A stretch of 64,000 nt of DNA from JAHZKN01 sp965250205 (GTDB lineage Bacteria > Pseudomonadota > Alphaproteobacteria > Rhizobiales > Hyphomicrobiaceae). Location: contig CBDFNK010000016.1 of the NCBI GenBank assembly GCA_965250205.1, positions 48,405-112,404 on the forward strand, read 5' to 3'. The notes under the pieces are model-generated. The model was not told the origin of the DNA and did not search any database. It was given only the letters and a program-made list of their open reading frames with translations. Shown here one piece after another: positions 1 to 6,804 of this stretch; within the stretch, counting starts at the first letter, position 1; each line of letters opens with the position of its first letter. The position numbers were made by a program, and so were the translations under genes.

Positions 1-127
1 CGAGCAATTGGTTGGGCTGATCTTCCAAATTATCTATTTGGTGGTCTTTCCTTCTTTAGGGCCTTCTTAGGGTGCCTTTTGGGCGGCCGCTTTTTATTGA
101 TAGATCCTGCTCGTCGTCCACAGCGTG
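1..127. other. Window edge, possible 3' end of an unidentified gene
   Basis: The first 127 bases are T-rich on the plus strand. Two plus frames are open from the window edge: one stops at 68-70 and reads as a hydrophobic tail, the other runs into the neighbouring repeat and stops at 205-207. Either could be the C-terminus of a membrane protein whose start lies outside the window, but neither matches a family I recognise, so no product is assigned. Confidence 0.25.
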
Positions 128-223
128 TTGCCCAAAAGTGGAACCCGGTTTTGGGACAAACAACACGCTTAAACATAGATCTAAAGCATGTTCGTTATGC
201 CGACTAAGCAAGACATGCTTTAG
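128..223. repeat. Hyphomicrobiales-type intergenic palindromic repeat
   Basis: The stretch with CCCAAAAGTGGAACCCGG then GTTTTGGGACAAAC resembles the dispersed intergenic elements common in Hyphomicrobiales genomes (from memory of their general form). It is followed by a hairpin whose arms CTAAAGCATGT (181-191) and ACATGCTTTAG (213-223) are perfectly complementary. It is non-coding. The remaining bases to 488 hold the leader of the next gene and nothing else that I can name. Confidence 0.5.
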
Positions 224-488
224 GTGCCTGATAAGGTTGATTGATTCAGGTGCAGATTAGGTCGCAACCAGGCTCAATTCAGACGTGACGACGGTCCGTC
301 GCCGGAAAATCATGGGCTAAAGGGGGCTGAGATGCCCTGCTTTTGCAAACAAAATGGCATTGAAAACAACGGGTTAGAAGACACAGAAATATTTTTTGCG
401 CGCCCGTTCCCGCCGGAACAGCTGAAAAAGCGACGCTCTCGTAGGGTGTGTTTATCGACGAACAACAAAGACCCCTTGGAGAGCCCCG

Positions 489-773
489 ATGACCACCTTG
501 AACACAATCCTTCGCACTGCCCTGACAACCGCCGTTGTTGCAGGCGCCCTGGCAGCCCAGGCTTCCACCGCTTCAGCCGTTTCGCTGCGCGTTAAAGTTT
601 CTTGCACCGGTGATTACCTGAACTACTGCTCACAACACGCTCCAGGTTCTGCAGCCACCAAAGCTTGCATGCGCCGCAACGGTTCCAAGCTTTCAAAGCG
701 CTGCGTTAAGGCTCTGATCTTAGCCGGCTATGTTTCCAAAGCTGAAGTGTCCCGCCGCGCAGCAAAACGCTAA
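489..773 (+). CDS. Small secreted four-cysteine protein
   Basis: A 94-residue protein with a clear Sec signal peptide (residues 1-30, cleavage after STASA). The mature part is about 64 residues, basic, with four cysteines at 39, 47, 60 and 72. The spacing and the motif CMRRNGSKLSKRC resemble one cysteine-rich GLG1-type repeat, a family also found in small bacterial secreted proteins; this is a resemblance seen by eye. The GGAG at 478-481 is well placed for the ATG at 489. The C-terminus is Arg/Lys/Ala-rich. It is monocistronic, closed by the terminator at 817-858. Location is probably periplasmic or extracellular; function unknown. Confidence 0.75.
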   Translation: MTTLNTILRTALTTAVVAGALAAQASTASAVSLRVKVSCTGDYLNYCSQHAPGSAATKACMRRNGSKLSKRCVKALILAGYVSKAEVSRRAAKR

Positions 774-816
774 ACGAAATTCCCCTGAAACGGGGCGTGC
801 TCCTCCCAAGGCATAC

Positions 817-858
817 CAAAACCCCGGAAGGCTTCAGGCCCGCCGGGGTTTCTTTTTT
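817..858 (+). terminator. Rho-independent terminator
   Basis: Arms AAACCCCGG (818-826) and CCGGGGTTT (843-851) form a strong stem followed by a T run (853-858). It lies 45 bases after the stop of the small four-cysteine gene and ends that transcript. Confidence 0.85.
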
Positions 859-995
859 GCATGAGGAATGGAATAATTCTGATTTAGACGTGCGGTTTAT
901 GAGAAGTTTGTTCTGTCTGTGATTGCGTTTTTGTCGTGTCACAGGTGGAACATCCAGGCTCGCGTGGATGGTGCATGATCGTAGCGAACGGGTCG

Positions 996-1030
996 TCTCA
1001 TATGAGATGTGCCTCACATGAAAATGTGAG
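996..1030 (+). promoter_or_regulatory. Two adjacent palindromes in the leader of the Lys-rich gene
   Basis: TCTCATATGAGA (996-1007) is a perfect 12-base palindrome. It is followed by a perfect 7-bp stem CTCACAT/ATGTGAG closed by a GAAA loop (1013-1030). They lie 41-75 bases before the start codon at 1071. The first could be an operator, the second an RNA hairpin in the leader; neither role is shown. Confidence 0.4.
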
Positions 1031-1070
1031 CCAACGCAAATTGGTCTTCAAAATTGAAAGGACCTCGCCC

Positions 1071-1727
1071 ATGAAATGGATCGTAGTTTTAGCTTCGGTT
1101 GTGACAGCGTTTAGTGCTTTTACAACCGCGCCCGTGATGGCAGGTGATGTGTCAGATGTCGTGCGTGCCCGCGCCAATGCGCGCGCTGGTGGTGGCACCA
1201 GCGGTCATGATGCCTACATCTTAAAGCAAAGCGGAGGCGCATTAAGCGGCTCCAAATCCAAGGCATACGCGAAAAAGAAAGCCGCCGCCAAACGTCGCTC
1301 GCTTAAAGCAACCAAGCGCAAGGCGGCCGCCAAGCGCCGTGCCGCACGTGCTGCCAAAAAGAAAGCCGCTGCCAAGCAACGCGCTGCCATTGCCGCTAGG
1401 AAGGCCAAACAAAAGCGTGCCGCTGCAGGTAAGGCGACCGCAAAAGCGTCTGCCTCTGAAAAGTCTGAGGACACCACGCCAACACCGTCAACTGCCGCAG
1501 TGCTGACCAATCAGGACGTTGGTGATGATCAAACAGACAGCGCGACGAACGACGAACCGCCTGAAGTTGTGGCTGCCAACGATGACGACAAGGACAACAC
1601 CAAAGACAATGGCAAAACCGTTGAGACACCAGAAGTGGATAACTCCACAGTAAAGGAAGACGAAGCAGAAGGCGGTTGCAAGCGCTTCATTCCTGAGGTT
1701 GGTCAAACCGTTTCGGTTGACTGCTAA
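1071..1727 (+). CDS. Secreted Lys/Ala-rich protein with acidic tail
   Basis: 218 residues. Residues 1-24 are a Sec signal peptide (cleavage after APVMA). A Gly-rich linker is followed by a histone-H1-like block of about 70 residues made of KKKAAAKRR-type repeats, then an acidic Asp/Glu/Thr-rich stretch and a conserved-looking end, CKRFIPEVGQTVSVDC, with two cysteines. The start at 1071 is chosen because GAAAGGA at 1056-1062 precedes it and the signal peptide begins there; an upstream in-frame start at 936 would bury the signal. A basic then acidic polyampholyte exported to the envelope is unusual; binding to polyanions (DNA, LPS) is a guess. A decayed second copy follows at 2012. Confidence 0.75.
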   Translation: MKWIVVLASVVTAFSAFTTAPVMAGDVSDVVRARANARAGGGTSGHDAYILKQSGGALSGSKSKAYAKKKAAAKRRSLKATKRKAAAKRRAARAAKKKAAAKQRAAIAARKAKQKRAAAGKATAKASASEKSEDTTPTPSTAAVLTNQDVGDDQTDSATNDEPPEVVAANDDDKDNTKDNGKTVETPEVDNSTVKEDEAEGGCKRFIPEVGQTVSVDC

Positions 1728-1751
1728 GCACAGTCCGAAAAGCACAACACC

Positions 1752-1790
1752 AGAACCGGTGGCCAGGGATGGCTGCCGGTTCTTTTTTTG
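1752..1790 (+). terminator. Rho-independent terminator
   Basis: Arms AGAACCGG (1752-1759) and CCGGTTCT (1775-1782) followed by a T run to 1789. It closes the Lys-rich gene. Confidence 0.85.
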
Positions 1791-2011
1791 CTGGGGTAGC
1801 GGCCAAACTTGGGGTTCGAGACGACACCGCCGAACCCACCTCCCGGGACCATGGTCACCGCAAACTTTGCAGGCATTTGGCAATAGAGTCAGAGGCGGTA
1901 CCCCTGTTTCCCAGGTGACTGCCAGTCCCAGGTTTTGGGTGCAGTGTGGGGTCTGTCTCGAATCCTGCGTTTCTTGCGTGGGCCAGCTCTAATGTGAATG
2001 AGGACCTTGCG

Positions 2012-2483
2012 ATGAAGTGGACAGTGTTGATTACGGCAGTTGTGGCGGCCTTGAGTGCCTTTTCCACGGCACCTGTGATGGCATGATCTTGCCGACGTCG
2101 TGCGTGCACGTGCCAATGCGCGCGCTGGCGGTGGCACCAGCGGGCATGACGCCTGGGTATTGAAACGCCACGGTAGACTTGAGTGGGCCAAGCACCACCT
2201 CACGCCGCAGTCTGGCAAAGAAAAAAGCTGCTAAAAAGCGCGCACTGTTAGCGGCTAAAGCCAAGAAGGCCTCAGTTGCAAAGCGTCGTGCTGTGGTTGC
2301 AGCGAAGAAAAAGAAAGCAGCTGAACGCCGGGCTTATCTTTTGGCCAAGAAGAAGGCTGAAAAGAAACGTGCTATTTTACTGGCCGCAAAGAAAAAGAAA
2401 GCCAAGCTTGCTGCAATTACCGCGCGCAAAAAAGACAAAGCGCAACAGCTGGCAGCCGCCACGCTTGCGAAAGTAGAAGCTGA
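2012..2483 (+). pseudogene. Decayed second copy of the Lys/Ala-rich secreted protein
   Basis: The ATG at 2012 begins a signal peptide nearly matching the gene at 1071 (MKWTVLITAVVAALSAF..., ending APVMA), preceded by the same AGGACCT ribosome-site context. A 2-base loss at about 2084 (GCA-TGA where the intact copy has GCAGGTGAT) creates a stop. The shared segment VVRARANARAGGGTSGHDA then continues in a second frame. A further shift near 2175 moves the Lys/Ala-rich block (2179-2480) into a third frame. The acidic tail and terminal Cys motif are missing because the gene is cut at about 2483 by an IS3-family fragment. It is a tandem duplicate that died by indels and IS activity. Confidence 0.8.
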
Positions 2484-2980
2484 GGCTGGCTGTATCTCGC
2501 CGTCATGCTGGACGTGCATTCACGTCGTGTCATCGGCTGGGCCGTCAGCAATCGATTAAAGCGAGATCTAGCACTGCGGGCTTTGGATATGGCGATCGCC
2601 TTACGCAAGCCAAAGCCGGGATGCCTTCACCATACGGATCGCGGCAGTCAGTACTGCTCACACGATTATCAAAAACGTGTCAACAAACACGGCTTTAAGG
2701 GTTCGATGAGCGGCAAAGGCAATTGCTATGACAACGCTTGGTAGGCGGAGCCGTCTTCGACAGCGGGTCGAAACCTTCTTCAAAACGCTGAAGGCGGAAC
2801 TGATCTGGCGGCACACATGGCAGACCAGACGCCAGGTGCACGGCGCGCTGTTTCAATACATCAACGGCTTTTATAACCCGCGTCGACGTCATTCAACCTT
2901 AGGCGGAAAAAGCCCGTTGGCCTTCGAGCGAAAGGCTGCTTAAATGAGTGCTGGAACCGGAACCAAAGTGTGACAGGTCC
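2484..2980 (+). mobile_element. IS3-family transposase remnant (3' part of orfB)
   Basis: Only the last part of an IS3-family orfB integrase is left. It starts in mid-domain at GWLYLAVMLDVHSR (2484), passes through the second catalytic Asp (HHTDRGSQY) and the GSMSGKGNCYDNA motif, and ends with the usual LGGKSPLAFERKAA at 2943. The first catalytic Asp and all of orfA are gone. An insert of about 28 bases at 2739-2766, just before the catalytic Glu (VETFF), carries a stop and shifts frame. The right end of the element is probably near 2978, where autotransporter sequence begins. The scar joins two unrelated broken genes, so it likely marks an IS-associated deletion. Confidence 0.8.
2739..2766 (+). 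repeat. Short twin-hairpin insert A in the IS3 remnant
   Basis: Interrupts orfB between DNA (codon at 2736-2738) and VETFF (GTC at 2767). It has core GCGGAGC and two mini-stems: GGC-GGA-GCC (2744-2752) and GTC-TTC-GAC (2753-2761). Net gain is about 25 bases against the expected family sequence. It matches inserts at 5517-5546 and 6393-6422 in design. Confidence 0.5.
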
Positions 2981-4705
2981 AATGTTGACCTTAGTGACGG
3001 CCAAAACACTTTTGAAAACAAAGCTGGATTTCAAGGTCGCGTCACGGCCGGCCTTGGTGATGATGTCGTGACCAATAGCGGTCTCTTCGATGGAACGGTT
3101 GACCTTGGCGGTGGCAGCAACAGCTTCACTAACACGGCTGACGGACAACTTGCAGCAGGTGCACTTTTTGATGTTGGCGCAGGCAATCAGGTCGTCAATG
3201 CTGGCACCTTGTTCCCCGGTGGTCGCGACGTTATTCAGACCACACAGGTCACGGGCAACCTTACGCAAACATCAACAGGTGTCTTTGAAGTTGATGTTGA
3301 TGATACGCAAGAGGCAGCGACCGACCGCCTCGACATCGCAGGCACGGCCGACCTTGCAGGTAGCGTCCGGGTTAACGTGATCAATCTGTCAGATGTCGGC
3401 GAAGATGGCGAAGACGCAAAGCATGCCTTCACGATCATCACCGCGACAGATGGAGTTACCGACTCTGGCCTAATGCTCAATGTTCAAGATACCATCGGCT
3501 TTGATTTTGACCTTGAGTTTGCTGACAACGGGAACGATGTCATCCTGACAGCGGTTGCTGCACGCGAAATTACACCGTTGCTCACAGGCGCTGGTGGTGG
3601 GACAGACGGTACATCTGGTAGCAACGATTTGGCAGTCGTGATGGCGCTTGATTCAGGATCTACAGGGCCCAATGCCTCACCTGGTTTGCAACAGCTCGCA
3701 AATGCGTTGCGTGGTCAAGATGATGGCGCTGCACTGGTTCAAGCGGTTGAGCGCCTGACGCCAAAAACGCAAAGTGCCCAGGTCGGCAATGCGATGTCAG
3801 GATCAGCAGCACTTGGCAATGCCATGCTCAGCTGTTCAACGCGTGAAGGCGAATATGCCTATACCCGTGAAGGCCAGTGTTATTGGGGCAAGGTTACGGT
3901 CCGCAAGCTGGATCGGGATGCCACAACGGGTCACTCCGGTATTGAAGAAGATGGCGTTTCGTTTGCAGCCGGTGTGCAGGTAGCATTGCAAAATGAACTG
4001 CGCGTTGGTGTGGCAATGAGTTACGAGACAATAGACTCAACGACAACCTCGCAAACGCAACGCTTGGGCAGCACCGAGGGTGATCGCATTCAAGCCGGTG
4101 TGGTTGTGAAAAACCAATGGGGTCCGGTTAATGCCTACCTCAATTTAGTAGGCGGTTATGGCTGGTTCGATCACACGCGTGTTGTCGGACTTGGGTTTGG
4201 CAATGCAACCGCCGATCAGGACGTGAAGAGTTTTATGAGCCGCCTGCGGTTATCCTATCTCTATTCTCTGGCGGGCGGGCTCAACATTCGTCCGATGGTT
4301 GATTTCAGCGCCACCTACATCTCTCTCGATGGCTATACAGAGCGTGGCGCCGGAGCGGCCAACCTGATGGTGGCCGATATTGATGAATGGTTCCTCTCCG
4401 TTACGCCAGCACTTGAAATTGCAGGCGAGATGCGTTCGGGCGGCAGCATACTGAGGCCCTATATTCGCGCAGGTGTTAGCTTTATCGATCAAGACAGTCT
4501 CTCGGTGCAATCGAGTTTTGCCGGTGTTGCCGGTATTCAGCCGTTTACCGTCAACAGTGATCTTGAAGATACCTTCGCAGTTGTTGAAGCCGGACTTCAT
4601 GTCTTGACAGAAAGCGGTTTCAATCTGCGCTTTACCTATGACGGACGCTATGGTGAAGATAGCCAAGAACATGCAGGCAGCTTGAAGGCATCTAAGAATT
4701 TCTAA
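2948..4705 (+). pseudogene. Autotransporter outer-membrane protein, 5'-truncated
   Basis: The C-terminal 585 residues of a type V autotransporter. About residues 12-90 are passenger beta-helix-like repeats (GLGDDVVTNSGLFDG, DLGGGSNSFTNT). Residues 110-200 read as a PL1-like autotransporter segment, a Gly/Asp linker follows, and about residues 310-585 form a 12-strand beta-barrel domain ending in Phe. The signal peptide and most of the passenger are missing. The first 11 codons of the open frame (GTG at 2948) come from IS sequence, and homology begins near 2981. Without a signal peptide the product could not be exported, so it is probably dead, although the frame itself is intact. Confidence 0.75.
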
Positions 4706-4766
4706 GTGATACCCCGTCAGACAATGTCAGTATGATTGCTCGCTGCGCTTTCGAAAGTTTCCTGTT

Positions 4767-5294
4767 GTGAAATGTGTATCACCCCTGCTCGCCTTCGTGT
4801 GTGCCCTCACCTTTGTCAGCGCAATTGTGTCTGAGGCCCTTGCGGCGGGTAAAAAATCAGCGGCCACTAAGGCGCCTGTTTCGCCGTGGATACATGTCTG
4901 CAAAGACAGCAAGAAGAAGGGTGAGGAAACCTGCCAGATCATTCAGCAGATCCTTGAGAAGAAATCTAAAAAAATTCTGATCTCAGGCGCCGTGCGCCTG
5001 AAGGGCAAAGATAAAAAACCGTCATTTCTTATGCAGCTACCACATGGCATGTTTATACCCGCTGGTATTGTGGTGCGCATCGACAAGGACGACATTAAGA
5101 AGACAATAGTTCAAACCTGTGATCATCGCGGTTGCTTTGCAGGTATTGCGGTGCCAGATACTACGCTCGCTCAATTGAAGTCCGGCAAAAAACTTGTGAT
5201 TGCTTTTAAGAACCTGAAAAAGCAAACGATTGCAGTTACGCTTTCGCTGGATGGCTTTTCTGATTCTTATGCCAAGCTTGTCGCTGAAAAATAG
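4767..5294 (+). CDS. IalB-family periplasmic protein (invasion associated locus B)
   Basis: 175 residues, GTG start at 4767, which is the position that yields a good signal peptide (residues 1-27, cleavage after SEALA). The mature part has the IalB family layout: an N-terminal segment after WIHVC, two cysteine pairs (VCKDSKKKGEETC and TCDHRGC), and the closing motif with IAFKNLKKQTIAVTLSLDGF. The family was named in Bartonella for a role in erythrocyte invasion and is widespread in Hyphomicrobiales, often as several copies. Here it sits between an autotransporter remnant and an IS. The ribosome site is weak. Confidence 0.85.
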   Translation: MKCVSPLLAFVCALTFVSAIVSEALAAGKKSAATKAPVSPWIHVCKDSKKKGEETCQIIQQILEKKSKKILISGAVRLKGKDKKPSFLMQLPHGMFIPAGIVVRIDKDDIKKTIVQTCDHRGCFAGIAVPDTTLAQLKSGKKLVIAFKNLKKQTIAVTLSLDGFSDSYAKLVAEK

Positions 5295-5477
5295 TGCGCG
5301 CCACGCATTTTGTTGCAATTTATTTTGATATTGTTGATCTAGAGATTCAGAGCCCCTGGGGCGTTTCCCCATTGCTTGATGAGTTGTCCATAGTCCACTT
5401 TCGAGAGGTAATCCCCCCGCAAAGTAGTGGTGTTCGTGGTTAGAATTTTCTCGGCAAGATAACTGAGGAGAATTTTC

Positions 5478-5771
5478 ATGAAGAGGTCACGTTATAGCGA
5501 CACCCAGATCGTCGTGTTGTAAACGCGCGGAGCACGATGGCGCCTTTTGCGCCAGGCAGAAGGCGGCGTGCCTGTGTCCGAGCTGTGCCGCGAGCATGGG
5601 ATGAGCCAGCGCCAGTTTCTACAAATGGCGGGCCAAGTTCGGTGGCATGGATGCCTCGATGATTGCCGAAATGAGGGATCTGGCGGAGGAGAACCGTCGG
5701 CTCAAGAAGATGTATGCCGAAAAAAGCATGCAAAATGATCTTTTAAAGGAGGCCCTTGGAAAAAAGCGCTG
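5478..5771 (+). pseudogene. IS3-family orfA transposase, interrupted
   Basis: Starts MKRSRYSDTQIVVL, then reaches a TAA at 5520 inside an insert of about 27 bases (5517-5546). It resumes as RQAEGGVPVSELCREHGMS, shifts frame at an extra C in AGCCAGCGCC (about 5605), then continues in another frame as MDASMIAEMRDLAEENRRLKKM, with leucine-zipper-like heptads, to KEALGKKR and a TGA. HTH_Tnp_1/IS3 orfA family. The frame reconstructed across both defects is of normal length (about 88 residues). Confidence 0.8.
5517..5546 (+). repeat. Short twin-hairpin insert C in orfA
   Basis: Net gain of about 27 bases after the codons for DTQIVV. It carries TAA, the core GCGGAGC (5527-5533), and a stem GGCGC-CTTTT-GCGCC (5539-5553) completed by the flanking gene sequence. 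Same core and layout as inserts A and B. Confidence 0.5.
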
Positions 5772-6621
5772 AGGCCGTCTCAACGTCGCGAGATGGCCGT
5801 TCACGCGGTGCGCGGGTGTGGTGTTTCCATCGCGTTGTCCTGCCGGACATTTTTGATCAGTCAGACCTGTTATCGCTATGAGCGCAAGCTTGATGATGAC
5901 AATGGGAAGATTGCCGACTGGCTGATCCGCTTGACGGGCAATCGTCGGACATGGGGGTTCGGCTTGTGCTTTTTGTATCTGCGTAACGTCAAGGGCTTTG
6001 GTTGGAACCACAAACGGGTTTACCGGATTTACCGCGAACTTGAGCTGAACCTTCGGATCAAACCGAGGAAACGGTTACAGCGCTCAAAGCCAGAACCTCT
6101 GACTGTGCCAGACCGGCCCAATCAAACCTGGTCGATGGATTTTATGGCTGATCAGTTAGGCGATGGGCGCGCCATTCGCACATTGAATGTGCTGGATGAT
6201 TTTAATCGCGAAGGGCTTGGCATCGAGGTTGACTTCTCGTTGCCTGCGACGCGCGTGGTACGCACTTTGAACCGGATCATTGAATGGCGTGGCAAACCGC
6301 TTAGCATCCGGGTTGATAACGGTCCGGAATATATCAGCGCAAAACTCATGACCTGGGCCGAGCAGCGAGACGTACGGCTTGATTATATTCAGCGTCCATG
6401 CGGAGCATGGCTTCACCATGACAAAAACCCCAACAGAATGCCTATATCGAACGCTACAATCGCACGGTTCGTGGCGAATGGTTGGGCCAAAACATCTTTG
6501 CAACGATCAAGGAGGCGCAGGCACAGGCCACCAAATGGCTGTGGACTTATACAACAACGACCGTCCCAACATGGGGCTAGGCGGGATCACACCCGCCATG
6601 AAACTAAAACTCGCCGCCTAA
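5772..6621 (+). pseudogene. IS3-family orfB transposase (integrase), interrupted
   Basis: Integrase-core transposase: N-terminal part MAVHAVRGCGVSIALSCRTF, then first catalytic Asp in WSMDFMADQL and second Asp in VDNGPEY. After DYIQ a 30-base insert (6393-6422) and an A-run change shift the frame. The third catalytic residue survives in another frame (AYIERYNRTVRGEW, from about 6428). An extra AC near 6550 causes a second shift into the frame that ends NNDRPNMGLGG...LKLAA at 6621. All three DDE residues can be read, but never in one frame. Confidence 0.8.
6393..6422 (+). repeat. Short twin-hairpin insert B in orfB
   Basis: Placed after the DYIQ codons. It reads CCATG-cggag-CATGG-cttca-CCATG (6396-6420), so the middle arm can pair with either neighbour. 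The core GCGGAGC is at 6400-6406. Net gain is about 26 bases compared with the expected Pro-Gly-Lys codons. Confidence 0.5.
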
Positions 6622-6804
6622 GTTCTACAGGCGGACCCCATTGGAAATGGGGGGATTACCCGATCTATTAACAGACTGGAGAATCGCGTACACGCTGCAA
6701 TGTAAGGTTGCAATTTTAGCGCTGCACAAGTTCGGTCCGTTCCAGTGAATTTGTTGCGTGCATTACAGTTAGCCGTCAAGCTGGTGATACGTAACGTGCC
6801 TCCA

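Larger units (their letters stand above)
5407..6660 (+). mobile_element. Degenerate IS3-family (IS407-group) insertion sequence
   Basis: 1254 bp bounded by 12-base inverted repeats: GGTAATCCCCCC (5407-5418) and GGGGGGATTACC (6649-6660). It encodes orfA and orfB with an A6G slippery run (near 5760) where the programmed frameshift would occur. CGA occurs just outside the right end and two bases outside the left repeat, a possible 3-bp target duplication. Both open frames are broken, so the copy is inactive. It sits just upstream of the giant autotransporter and may have separated that gene from its original promoter. Confidence 0.85.

Noticed and set aside
325..345. GGGGGCTGAGATGCCC resembles the first half of a TPP riboswitch
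   Set aside because: The second conserved part (TGAACCTGAT...GGTAAT) is missing downstream and the next gene is not thiamine-related.
332..595. 87-codon plus-strand frame overlapping the small secreted gene
   Set aside because: It overlaps the well-supported gene at 489 in another frame, with no family match and no start context.
5352..5362. GCCCCTGGGGC as a terminator for the IalB gene
   Set aside because: The loop would be too short for the full stem and no T run follows.
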